A stretch of 64,000 bases of DNA from Paenibacillus planticolens (GTDB taxonomy: Bacteria; Bacillota; Bacilli; Paenibacillales; NBRC-103111), in assembly GCF_013141725.1 (NCBI RefSeq), contig NZ_WHNZ01000041.1:85756-149755 (forward strand), read 5' to 3'. Numbering within the stretch: the first letter of the stretch is position 1; the number at the start of each line of letters is the position of its first letter. Below, one piece after another: positions 1 to 7,911 of this stretch. The translations under genes and the position numbers were made by a program. The notes beneath the pieces were generated by a model. It saw only the letters and a list, made by a program, of their open reading frames with translations. It did no database searches and was not told the origin of the DNA.

Positions 1-190
1 ACTGTATATGCGTTGGCAGGTAGCGGACTGGTGAGTGGGCATTGAATACTTGTTGGCGGGGATCGGACTGGTGAGTGGGCATTGAATACTTGTTGATGGG
101 AATCGGACTGGTGAGTAGACATTGAATATGTGTTGTGTGGGGATCGGACTGGTGAGTAGACGCTGAATACTTGTTGATGGGTAGCGGACG
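1..190. repeat. 40-bp imperfect tandem repeat, about 4.5 units
   Basis: Five copies of a CGGAC-starting unit begin at 24, 64, 104, 145 and 185, giving a period of 40 (once 41) bp. Each unit reads roughly CGGACTGGTGAGTGGGCATT and then a tail ending in TACTTGTTG. The array may continue left of the window. It has no spacer/repeat alternation, so it is not CRISPR. No open frame of note crosses it. Confidence 0.85.
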
Positions 191-300
191 GGTAGGTGTG
201 CAGTGGTGCGTCAATGTAAGGTGCTATAGGCAGTCGATGAAAGTTTTAGAGTCTCAGATTAGTGGATATGAGCAGTGATTGTGCGTTCGAGTGAGGCAAA

Positions 301-477
301 GGGAACTACAGGGCGTTATTTTGCCCAAAGCTGCTTTTTGGCAAACGAGCGGGAACTATGGTCCGCTATTTTACTATTTTAGGCTAAAAACGGGGGAAAT
401 GGGGCAAATAAGGCCCTGTAGTTCCCCCTAGTAAGCCGAATCGGCTGATTTCTCCAAAATAGCGGACTGCAGTTCCC
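301..477. repeat. Four-block intergenic repeat, family F1, copy a
   Basis: Four related blocks of about 21 bp. Two are forward, starting GGGAACTACAGGGCG at 301 and GGGAACTATGGTCCG at 351. Two are inverted, ending GTTCCC at 426 and 477. Distances are 50 bp between the forward pair and 51 bp between the inverted pair. The element lies 56 bp beyond the stop codon of the monooxygenase at 534. Its layout matches the elements at 21699 and 58191. Confidence 0.85.
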
Positions 478-533
478 TTTCGGGCGGAGCAATGCGCCGA
501 GTAGGAATGGTATCGAGCAGTTCCGCTGCAAGA

Positions 534-1472
534 TCAACAAATAATCGAGCTCAGCAATTCATATGAGCGTAGTCTCTTATCGTAATCAGCAATCGGTGTC
601 ACGACGAGGTATTCGTCGATGCCGCAGCGCTGCGCCTCCCGTTCCAATTGCTCCCGCACGCTGGCCGCAGTGCCCAGATACATCCTGCGCTGGGCTAGAG
701 GCTGGTTCTCTGCGCCTGCTCCAGCGCCTCCCTCATCTGCCTCCTGCAGCCAAGGCAGTGCGGCTGCTAAAGCCCGTGCCTCCTCCTCCGAATCGGCGCA
801 AACTACGCCGGCCGCTACGATAACTCGAGGGCGTTCGCCTTGAGTGGACGGTGCGAATTTCTCCCGATATCCGCCCACAACTTCCACAACATCGCTATCG
901 CTCATGAACTGCCCAAACACATAACCGGTTCCAAGTTCTGCTGCGAATGCAGCGCTTTTGCTGTTCGTGCCAAGCATCCACACGTCTGGCGGAGTCGCTG
1001 GCACCGGTCTTGCAGTTACCGGCTGCCCCTCACACTCAAAACGTCCTTCCAGCAAGGCCATTAACGACTTCAACGAGTCCGGCAGCTGCCGAACGTTTTC
1101 CAGGAAATTCCCGCTGAGCGCAATTGTCGCATGCGCCGAACCGCCTGGCGCCCGCCCGATGCCTAGATCGATCCTGCCGGGATACAAGGCAGCCAGCATA
1201 TGAAAGTTTTCAGCTACCTTCATTGGTTTGTAATGCGGAAGCAGAAGCGCCCCCGAGCCAAGCCGGATTCGCTCGGTTCGCGCGCCGATATGAGCAAGCA
1301 GCACTTCTGGCGACGGACAAGCCAGCGCGGGCATATCGTGGTGCTCGGCGACCCAATAGCGTGAATAGCCCCATTGTTCAGCATGCCGAGCCAGCTTAAC
1401 GGCTTGCTCATAAGCAGCGCCGGCATCTGCCGGGGAAATGACTGGCACAAGATCCAATACACTAAGTTTCAT
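534..1472 (-). CDS. LLM class flavin-dependent oxidoreductase (luciferase-like)
   Basis: 312-residue single-domain protein of the bacterial-luciferase-like monooxygenase superfamily, a TIM barrel that uses reduced flavin. The N-terminal motif WVAEHHDMPALA (residues about 41-52) and the segment RIRLGSGALLLPHY are typical of the MsnO8-like subgroup. The substrate cannot be told from sequence. The start is ATG after AAGGA with good spacing. The gene follows the SDR gene by 11 bp on the same strand, so the two are probably one transcript. A four-block repeat lies just downstream. Confidence 0.9.
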   Translation of the reverse strand: MKLSVLDLVPVISPADAGAAYEQAVKLARHAEQWGYSRYWVAEHHDMPALACPSPEVLLAHIGARTERIRLGSGALLLPHYKPMKVAENFHMLAALYPGRIDLGIGRAPGGSAHATIALSGNFLENVRQLPDSLKSLMALLEGRFECEGQPVTARPVPATPPDVWMLGTNSKSAAFAAELGTGYVFGQFMSDSDVVEVVGGYREKFAPSTQGERPRVIVAAGVVCADSEEEARALAAALPWLQEADEGGAGAGAENQPLAQRRMYLGTAASVREQLEREAQRCGIDEYLVVTPIADYDKRLRSYELLSSIIC

Positions 1473-1483
1473 TCGAATGTTCC

Positions 1484-2308
1484 TTATAGCGCTGCGCCTT
1501 TGCCGCCATCCACGTTGACGGAAGTTCCCGTCACATAGGAAGCCGCTTTAGAAGACAGAAACGCGATAACGTTCGCCGCTTCTTCGGCATCGCCAATCCG
1601 GCCAAGCGGAATGTCGTGCCTTGCATCTCGGGCATACTCGTCCCAAGTCAGCTCAGACGCCTCCCGCTTCCAGCCCTTTTCCAGCTGATCGCTGCGAATC
1701 TTCCCGATACACACCGTGTTGACGCGAATGCCATCCCCGGCAAGATCCTTGCTCATCGCATTGGTTAAGGCGAGTCCAGCTGCACGGCTGACGCTTGTGG
1801 GCAAGGAAGATGCCGGCGGCGTTTTGGCAGCGGACGTAGTAATATTCACAATCGAGCCGCCTCCGGCTTGACGCATATACGGAATGGCAAACCGGGAGCA
1901 ATGAATGGCCCCAAACAGTTTCAGCTCAAGATCGTGCCGCCATACCTCCGTACCTACCTGTTCAAAAGGCTTGGCCGCAGAAGTTCCAGCATTGTTCACC
2001 AATATATCGATACCTCCGAACGCTTCGACCGTTTGCTCAACGGCGCGTTTGCAGTCCTCCTCCGAAGTGACATCCGCTTGGATCGTCAGCACCCGGCTCC
2101 CGGTTAAACTCGCAATATGTTTGGCAGCTTCCTGAAGCTGCTCCTCATTCCGTGCACAAATGGCAACCTTCGCTCCCTCGCGGGATAGCGTTATGGCTGT
2201 CGCTAAACCAATCCCTTTGCTACCGCCTGTAATTAAGGCGACTTGACCATTCAAGCCTAAATCCATTGCTTCATCCATCCTTTCATTGACACCACCAAAG
2301 TAATTCAA
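1484..2308 (-). CDS. SDR family oxidoreductase
   Basis: Short-chain dehydrogenase of 274 residues. The Rossmann motif TGGSKGIG is near residue 27-34 and NNAG is present. In the usual SDR active site, Ser is seen in ITTSAAK but the expected YxxxK is replaced by SVSRAAG (Ser/Arg instead of Tyr/Lys), so catalysis may be impaired or altered. This is a real oddity. The start used is TTG, preceded by AAAGGAG at 5-6 bp; ATG codons at residues 11 and 15 are alternatives. It is the first gene of a two-gene unit with the monooxygenase. Confidence 0.85.
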   Translation of the reverse strand: MNYFGGVNERMDEAMDLGLNGQVALITGGSKGIGLATAITLSREGAKVAICARNEEQLQEAAKHIASLTGSRVLTIQADVTSEEDCKRAVEQTVEAFGGIDILVNNAGTSAAKPFEQVGTEVWRHDLELKLFGAIHCSRFAIPYMRQAGGGSIVNITTSAAKTPPASSLPTSVSRAAGLALTNAMSKDLAGDGIRVNTVCIGKIRSDQLEKGWKREASELTWDEYARDARHDIPLGRIGDAEEAANVIAFLSSKAASYVTGTSVNVDGGKGAAL

Positions 2309-2396
2309 GCATACTCCTTTTTAGTAGCATAGGAAAGACCACTCCGGATAGGGAGATCTGATCCTCCATTTCTGCAATCGCAGCGCATCAAAAAAA

Positions 2397-2415
2397 GAGA
2401 GGCGCGAGGCCTCTC
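2397..2415 (-). terminator. Intrinsic terminator of the Gfo/Idh pair
   Basis: Stem GAGAGGC/GCCTCTC with a 5-nt loop, followed on the minus strand by a run of T. It sits 12 bp beyond the stop codon at 2427. Confidence 0.8.
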
Positions 2416-2426
2416 CTTCATCCATT

Positions 2427-3512
2427 TTAAGCATTCAAATAAACAGCTTTACCCGTGCGCGCCGATTCATAAATAGCTTCCAAAATTTGCGACACGACAT
2501 AAGCTTGCTCAGGCGTTACAACAGGCTCTGAATCTGTTTCAATCGCCTTGATCCACGTGCGCATTTCCAAATCCGCATCGCTTTCTTTGGCCCCGTCATA
2601 AAAAGCAACTCCGCCTGCTTTCAAATCCACTTCCGTCGTATACAAACGGCTGTGCTTCTCGCCATTGATGCGAAGTCCGCCTTTCATGTCAGCGCCGCCT
2701 TCCGTTCCGCTAAGAGAACATTTGGCTTCGTCAACTTCCAACGTGTTCAAAGCCCAGCTGGATTCCAGCATGATGGTTGCTCCGTTTTCCATCACGATCA
2801 TTCCGAAAGCGGAATCCTCCACGGTGAACTTACTTGGGTCCCATGGGCCCCATGCGTTGGCGGCATTCTCCTTTTGGGACAATTCGTGATAGGAAGTCCC
2901 TAACACAACTTTCGGCTTATAGTTATCCATCATCCAAAGCGTCAAGTCCAGCGCATGTGTCCCGATATCAATTAAAGGACCTCCGCCTTGTTTTTCTTCA
3001 TCCAAGAATACGCCCCATGTCGGAACCGCACGACGGCGTATCGCATGCGCTTTCGCAAAATAGATTTCGCCTAGCTCCCCTTGCTCGCATACCCGCTTCA
3101 AATGCTGGCTATCCGCGCGGAAACGGTTGTTGTAGCCGATCGTAAGCTTTTTGCCTGTGCGCTTGGCTGTTTCGGCCATGCGTTTGGCATCGGCTGCCGT
3201 TTTCGCCATCGGCTTTTCACACATGACATGCTTGCCCGCTTCCAGCGCCGCAATGGCAATTTCCGCATGCGAATCGTTCGGTGTAAGCACATGCACGATA
3301 TCGATAGTTGCATCCGTTAGAAGTTCTTTGTAATCTTCATAAACGGCAGCGCCCTCTGCGCCGTATTTGACCGCCGCCTTTTCCGCACGTTCTCCAACGA
3401 TGTCACAGAATGCGACCATTTCAACATTCTTTAACTTTGCCAAGCTCGGCAAATGCTTGCCGTTTGCAATACCGCCACAACCAATAATACCGATACGGAA
3501 AATACGTGACAT
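2427..3512 (-). CDS. Gfo/Idh/MocA family oxidoreductase
   Basis: 361-residue NAD(P)-dependent sugar or polyol dehydrogenase. The N-terminal Rossmann fold starts IGIIGCGGIANGKHLP and carries the family motif EKPMAKT (residues about 99-105). It is followed by the C-terminal alpha/beta substrate domain with GGGPLIDIGTHALD. The substrate is not predictable. It is 31 bp downstream of a second family member (3544-4626), probably co-transcribed. The two are homologous but clearly diverged, which suggests paired steps of one sugar modification. Confidence 0.93.
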   Translation of the reverse strand: MSRIFRIGIIGCGGIANGKHLPSLAKLKNVEMVAFCDIVGERAEKAAVKYGAEGAAVYEDYKELLTDATIDIVHVLTPNDSHAEIAIAALEAGKHVMCEKPMAKTAADAKRMAETAKRTGKKLTIGYNNRFRADSQHLKRVCEQGELGEIYFAKAHAIRRRAVPTWGVFLDEEKQGGGPLIDIGTHALDLTLWMMDNYKPKVVLGTSYHELSQKENAANAWGPWDPSKFTVEDSAFGMIVMENGATIMLESSWALNTLEVDEAKCSLSGTEGGADMKGGLRINGEKHSRLYTTEVDLKAGGVAFYDGAKESDADLEMRTWIKAIETDSEPVVTPEQAYVVSQILEAIYESARTGKAVYLNA

Positions 3513-3543
3513 GAGAATACCTCCAAAGCTTCGTCTGTTTTAT

Positions 3544-4626
3544 TTAGTTAGGAAGTTCAATTGTGACTTCGCGTTTCAGAATCGAGGAACGGATGATGCC
3601 GTCGATAATCGCTTGATTCCGAACAATCTGTTCGCCTGGAATCGGTGCTGGCTTGCCGTCGCGAACCGCTTCGACAAAATCGCGGACCTTTTCGTTAAAC
3701 AGGTTCTTTTTATGTTCAATGAGCGGGATTTGGCTTTCCGTATGGTGTCCAAGAACATCGTGGAAGTACGTAATGGACCCTACAGATCCGTCAAACACGC
3801 CGCTCCACGGCCCTTTGCCGGCAGGAGTCACTTTCAAACCGCCATCTGTTCCAAGGAACAAGGTTGGTCCTAATGTATCCATATGCATCGCCCAAGAAAT
3901 TTTAAAATTCAGCACGAGATCATTTTCGAACCGGATCATCGCAACGCCGAAATCCTCTACATCGAAGCGCGCTGCTTCCTTATGATATAACGGGTTCGTT
4001 CCAAAAAAGTTAGAACTATACGCGGATACGGTAAGCGGTTTCGGATAACCCATTGCATTTAACGCCATATCAAGCGAATAGCAGCCGATATCCGCCATCG
4101 CGCCGGCACCGGCAATTTCTTTGGAAATAAATGTGCCGCCAGGCATGCCTCTTCGGCGTCCGCCGCCGGTTTCCACATAGTACACTTTGCCCAATTGACC
4201 GGACTGAACAACATCTTGAATGACTTTCATGTTCGGGTCATATCTCGGTTGGAAGCCAACATTCAGCATGAAGCCTGTCTTCTTCGCCGTTTGCGCCATC
4301 TCTATCGCTTCATCCAATGTGACGGACATCGGCTTCTCAAGCATAACGTGCTTGCCTGCCAACAAGGCATCAACCGTTGTGCGGTGATGAGCCACGTTCG
4401 GCGTGCAAATGCTTACCCCGTCAAGCTCCAACTCCAGCAGCTGCCGGTAATCATCAAAGGCCTGCGCCGATGAAAGCTGCCAAAAATCAATAAATTGCGC
4501 CGCTTTGCCAGGCACAGCATCTGCAACGGCTACAATTTCTACGTCCGCCAACTCTCGGTAGGCTTTTACATGAGCGCCGGCAATACCGCCGCCGCCAATA
4601 ATGCCGATTTTCAATGTTTTGCTCAT
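3544..4626 (-). CDS. Gfo/Idh/MocA family oxidoreductase
   Basis: 360-residue NAD(P)-dependent dehydrogenase. The nucleotide-binding segment is IGIIGGGGIAGAHVKAY at residues 7-23, followed by the EKPMSVTLDEA motif and the GAGAMADIGCYSLD segment of the substrate domain. It is the first gene of a two-gene operon with 2427-3512. The ATG follows GAGG by 7 bp. Its upstream region holds an inverted repeat at 4641-4678. Confidence 0.93.
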   Translation of the reverse strand: MSKTLKIGIIGGGGIAGAHVKAYRELADVEIVAVADAVPGKAAQFIDFWQLSSAQAFDDYRQLLELELDGVSICTPNVAHHRTTVDALLAGKHVMLEKPMSVTLDEAIEMAQTAKKTGFMLNVGFQPRYDPNMKVIQDVVQSGQLGKVYYVETGGGRRRGMPGGTFISKEIAGAGAMADIGCYSLDMALNAMGYPKPLTVSAYSSNFFGTNPLYHKEAARFDVEDFGVAMIRFENDLVLNFKISWAMHMDTLGPTLFLGTDGGLKVTPAGKGPWSGVFDGSVGSITYFHDVLGHHTESQIPLIEHKKNLFNEKVRDFVEAVRDGKPAPIPGEQIVRNQAIIDGIIRSSILKREVTIELPN

Positions 4627-4640
4627 CCCATTACCTCATC

Positions 4641-4678
4641 GCTACATGTAATATTAAGACATCCTCCTTAAATGTAGC
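4641..4678. promoter_or_regulatory. Inverted repeat in the leader of the Gfo/Idh operon
   Basis: GCTACATGTAA (4641-4651) and TTAAATGTAGC (4668-4678) are complementary with one mismatch, spaced 16 bp. On the minus strand this lies 15-50 bp upstream of the start at 4626, so it could be an operator or a leader hairpin. The adjoining TTCCTATGCTAC (minus strand) also occurs upstream of the SDR gene at about 2325-2336. Apart from this and the terminator at 4905-4945, I see nothing in 4627-5044. Confidence 0.4.
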
Positions 4679-4904
4679 ATAGGAATAGCAAGATTTTTAG
4701 TCTAACATTAGGACAAATAGATTAAGGAATTACGACATGACGAATTCTTTGCTTGCACCGCCTCGCTGATGGTTATCGCGATATGCAAACCTTTTTTCCA
4801 TAAACTAACTAGTCCAACTTCCCGCATCCCCATCACACAGATCATGTAAAACATACATGTCCATCTATAATTAACCCATAGTGCTTTAAGCAAATAAGTC
4901 TAAA

Positions 4905-4945
4905 AGGCTGCCCTCAAGCAGATAGATCTACTTTCGAGACAGCCT
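4905..4945 (-). terminator. Probable terminator after the unknown protein 5045-5707
   Basis: On the minus strand, AGGCTGTCTCGAAAGTAGA and the downstream TGCTTGAGGGCAGCCT form a long imperfect stem ending in TTTT. It lies about 100 bp after the stop codon at 5045. Confidence 0.55.
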
Positions 4946-5044
4946 CGCCGCAAGCCTTTGCCATCATTGTCATTCTTGCCATACATGTCATCATTCGCAG
5001 ACCTCTCAAGCAGCTCCTCTATGATCTGCCAGCATTTACACGCC

Positions 5045-5707
5045 TTACTTGCCCCCTGCCTTTTTCTGCGCATCTTCCAGAAAGCTCCGATACGCCTGCT
5101 GCTCCGGATGATCACGCACTAAATCCTCATAGTAGCGAGTGACCCTCTGGAAATAGTAGGGATGGACGTCTTGCGTCGGAACCAGCCTGTATGGATTCCA
5201 CCGATACGTTTGCACTTGGAAGGCTTTGTCATGGTCCTGAACCCATAGCGCGATTTCGCATAATCCGTCTCTGCCTTCTCTGGTTGGCATATCCTCAACT
5301 TCCAAATGATTGTACGAGGTTCCGGGAGGAATCATCCGTTGGAATCCGTTTGGCGTCCATTGGATGATATCGAGCTCGGAACCGGCACCCTCCTGCACCC
5401 AGCCGACGATCACATCCCAGCCTTCACTGCGTGAAACAGGCGCCGCGATAAAATCAGTCGCTTCCCTAATACCTCCCGTGGCTGCAGATGCGATAGGAAA
5501 CCAGGTACCCGAGTAATCCTTGAGTGAAAACAGGTACTGGTTGTCTAAAAATCTATACATCGCCGTGATTTCGGGAGAGCCGTCACCATCCACGTCAGCA
5601 TATAAGATCGCCGCGGGATTCCCCTGCTGCTTCAGCTGTACAATCTCTGCTTCTTGCGGAATACAGCTTCGGACGACAGAAAGAAAATCAATGGGGGTCA
5701 AACTCAT
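5045..5707 (-). CDS. Uncharacterised protein with one VCBS/FG-GAP-like calcium loop
   Basis: 220 residues, with no signal peptide and no membrane segment. Residues about 37-45 (ADVDGDGSPEI) resemble the DxDxDG calcium loop of VCBS/FG-GAP repeats, and the following residues look like one beta-propeller-type blade. The rest is not recognised. The start ATG follows GAGGG by 5-6 bp. It stands alone between two terminators. No function is assigned. Confidence 0.75.
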   Translation of the reverse strand: MSLTPIDFLSVVRSCIPQEAEIVQLKQQGNPAAILYADVDGDGSPEITAMYRFLDNQYLFSLKDYSGTWFPIASAATGGIREATDFIAAPVSRSEGWDVIVGWVQEGAGSELDIIQWTPNGFQRMIPPGTSYNHLEVEDMPTREGRDGLCEIALWVQDHDKAFQVQTYRWNPYRLVPTQDVHPYYFQRVTRYYEDLVRDHPEQQAYRSFLEDAQKKAGGK

Positions 5708-5792
5708 GGTTATCCCTCTTTTCGCATCATTCTCAACTAAAGTATATGCGTCAGTGGACTTGGCCCATGATCAGTTCGTCTCCGAACAACAA

Positions 5793-5840
5793 AAAGAGAC
5801 TACCCTCAGTCATTTCTATGACTTGTGGGACAGTCTCTTT
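5793..5840 (-). terminator. Terminator of the ccpN-yqfL-glpX unit
   Basis: AAAGAGACT and AGTCTCTTT close a long hairpin that also pairs AGTCAT with ATGACT. T residues follow on the minus strand. It is separated from the glpX stop codon (6089) by the four-block repeat at 5866-6050, so that repeat appears to lie within the 3' untranslated RNA. Confidence 0.75.
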
Positions 5841-5865
5841 GTGCAATTTTGCTTCTACAGTCAAA

Positions 5866-6050
5866 TTAGAGGGGAAAATTCCCACTAATCTGACTGCAGA
5901 AGTCTGTCAGATCCATTTAGCCGGAAAAACTCCCTCTACTTGCACCGATTTTGTGAGAACCTACTAAATCCGGGCAAATTAACGGGAGGTTCTCCCTCTA
6001 AATTCCCTGCAGGGTTATCTTTCGAGCAATTAGTGGGAGATTTTCCGACT
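5866..6050. repeat. Four-block intergenic repeat, family F2, copy a
   Basis: Four near-palindromic blocks built on TTA..GGGAAAATTCCC..TAA are centred near 5877, 5928, 5990 and 6040. Blocks 1-2 and 3-4 are each about 50 bp apart. Positions 5878-5964 match the reverse complement of 35540-35626 at 76 of 87 bases by hand alignment. The element sits 38 bp beyond the glpX stop codon and ends 25 bp before a terminator. Confidence 0.85.
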
Positions 6051-6088
6051 AGCACCCCTAACTTCGTTTTTTCAGCTCTTTTTACACC

Positions 6089-7051
6089 CTAGGCGCTCCC
6101 CAGATACACCTGCGTCTGATGAACGCAATGAATGAAACGCACCGTCTGCGTTTCGGCTCTCATCACGACCGAGTGAGTCTCCGCCCGCCCGCCGAGTTGA
6201 ACTTTCACGCCGCTCAAGAAATCGCCTGAAGTGACTCCTGTAGCTGCGAAGTAGATATCGGATTCACCGACCAAATCGCGCATGCTGAGCACTTTGGACG
6301 GATCTGTAATGCCCATTGCTAAGCAGCGGGCGACCTCATCTTCATTTTCCGGCAGCAGCCGTCCTTGGAATTCACCGCCCATGCAACGCAGCGCAGCAGC
6401 AGCAAGCACGCCTTCCGGCGCTCCGCCCGATCCCACGTGCAGATCGATGCCCGTCTCAGGAAAGGCTGTCGCCATGGCCCCCGCCACATCGCCATCGCTA
6501 AGCAAATGAATTTTGACGCCAAGCGTGCGCAGAACTAGAATTTTATCGGCATGCCGTTTTCGATCCAGAATGGAGACCGTTAGCTCTGTTACGTCTTTTT
6601 GCAGATGGTCTGCCGCTTTGCGTACCGTGACTTCGAGCGGGTCCTCTAACCTTAGATGACCGGCTAAGCGCGGCCCGACCGCAAGTTTCTCCATGTACAT
6701 ATCCGGAGCGTGCAGCAAATTCCCTTTTTCAGCAACGGCTACCACAGAGAGCGCATTGTTTCTGCCGCTTGCGACAATATCCGTGCCTTCAAGCGGATCA
6801 ACGGCTACATCATACTCAGGACCAGCGCCGCTGCCGACAGACTCGCCAATGTAGAGCATCGGGGCTTCGTCCATCTCTCCTTCCCCAATAACAACAGTCC
6901 CCCGAAAAGGAATGGAGCTAAAAATAGAACGCATGGCAGAAGTTGCCGCTTCGTCCGCGCTATGCTTATTCCCTTTTCCAGTCCACCGTGCGGATGCTAA
7001 AGCAGCATATTCTGTAACCCGTACAATCTCCAGTGACAAATCTCTTTGCAT
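6089..7051 (-). CDS. glpX: Class II fructose-1,6-bisphosphatase
   Basis: Hydrolyses fructose 1,6-bisphosphate to fructose 6-phosphate, the gluconeogenic phosphatase step, in the cytosol. The 320-residue length fits GlpX. Visible motifs are GEGEMDEAPMLYIGE and DPLEGTD, which carry the metal-binding acidic residues, and GSGGAPEGVLAA. I place the start at MQRDLSLEI (7051), preceded by AAAGGGTG; a longer frame to 7096 has no better site. It follows yqfL by 41 bp and ccpN is upstream, so a repressor, a dikinase regulator and this enzyme form one gluconeogenesis unit. Confidence 0.95.
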   Translation of the reverse strand: MQRDLSLEIVRVTEYAALASARWTGKGNKHSADEAATSAMRSIFSSIPFRGTVVIGEGEMDEAPMLYIGESVGSGAGPEYDVAVDPLEGTDIVASGRNNALSVVAVAEKGNLLHAPDMYMEKLAVGPRLAGHLRLEDPLEVTVRKAADHLQKDVTELTVSILDRKRHADKILVLRTLGVKIHLLSDGDVAGAMATAFPETGIDLHVGSGGAPEGVLAAAALRCMGGEFQGRLLPENEDEVARCLAMGITDPSKVLSMRDLVGESDIYFAATGVTSGDFLSGVKVQLGGRAETHSVVMRAETQTVRFIHCVHQTQVYLGSA

Positions 7052-7092
7052 ACATCCATTCACCCTTTCTATTTTAGAATCGTTTGAAGCAT

Positions 7093-7902
7093 TCAAGTTC
7101 TGTCAGCCAGGATGAGCCCTGCTGTTTCTTCGATCGCCTTCTCACTGACATCAATCACTTGGCAGCCGAGCTCACGATACAGTTTCATTGCAAAAGCAAG
7201 CTCTTCTTTCACGCGCTCCTCTGTAGCGTATTTCGCACCAAAGGGAAGCCCGACCGCTTTCAATCGTTCAGTGCGAATGCGTACCAGGTGATCAGGATTC
7301 ATCGTTAAGCCGATTAGTTTCTTCGGATCTAACTCATATATAATGGCAGGCGGCTTTACCTCAGGAACCAGCGGGTAATTCGCCACCTTATTTCCTTTAT
7401 GCGCCAAATAGATGCTTAGCGGTGTTTTGGAGGTGCGGGAAGGCCCCAACAGTACAATATGGGCGTGCCTCATCGCGTTGGGATCTTTGCCATCGTCACA
7501 ACTTACCGTGAATTCAACAGCTTCCACCCGTTGGTAGTACTGCTCATCCAACTGGTAAAGCAGGCCTACTTTCCGCTTCGGAGAATCCTTAAACGTATCA
7601 ATGAAAGCTTGCATCATAGGCCCCATAATATCTATCGCATTGACGCTGAGCCGGATCGCTTCCTGCCGCATCATTTCCCTGAGCTCGGGGAGCACAAGCG
7701 TATAGGCGATAAAACCGTTTACTTTCGATGCTTCTTCCACTACGGAGCGCACTTCATCTTCCGTTCGGATCGAACCGAAGCGTTTCACTTGCACTTGGCT
7801 GGCATTAAATTGACGGATGGTTGCTTGTACGACGGTATTCGCCGTTTCCCCCACAGCATCCGAACAAACGAAAATCGTATGCATCTTCTCTCCCACTTGC
7901 AC
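7093..7902 (-). CDS. yqfL: Pyruvate dikinase/PEP synthase regulatory protein (PPSR family)
   Basis: About 269 residues. The family is a bifunctional ADP-dependent kinase / Pi-dependent phosphorylase that inactivates or activates pyruvate phosphate dikinase or PEP synthase by threonine phosphorylation. The N-terminus FVCSDAVGETA and the P-loop GPSRTSKTPLS (near residue 154) are diagnostic. Start choice is uncertain: GTG codons at 7902 and 7896 and an ATG at 7884 are possible; the GTG at 7896 is best spaced from AGGAGG. It lies 10 bp after ccpN, as in Bacillus subtilis. Confidence 0.93.
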   Translation of the reverse strand: MQVGEKMHTIFVCSDAVGETANTVVQATIRQFNASQVQVKRFGSIRTEDEVRSVVEEASKVNGFIAYTLVLPELREMMRQEAIRLSVNAIDIMGPMMQAFIDTFKDSPKRKVGLLYQLDEQYYQRVEAVEFTVSCDDGKDPNAMRHAHIVLLGPSRTSKTPLSIYLAHKGNKVANYPLVPEVKPPAIIYELDPKKLIGLTMNPDHLVRIRTERLKAVGLPFGAKYATEERVKEELAFAMKLYRELGCQVIDVSEKAIEETAGLILADRT

Positions 7903-7911
7903 TCCTCCTGA

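Noticed and set aside
1..190. CRISPR array
   Set aside because: Units are contiguous 40-bp repeats without unique spacers, and there are no cas genes.
301..477. CRISPR-like or insertion-sequence origin for the four-block elements
   Set aside because: Blocks change orientation and differ between each other, there is no transposase frame and no spacer pattern.
563..1399. Plus-strand frames across the monooxygenase gene
   Set aside because: Shadow frames of the clear minus-strand gene, arising from GC-skewed codon positions.
4708..5115. Minus-strand frames of 61 and 71 codons (4708-4893 and 4900-5115)
   Set aside because: No ribosome site, biased composition, overlap with a terminator and with the 5045-5707 gene; not called as genes.
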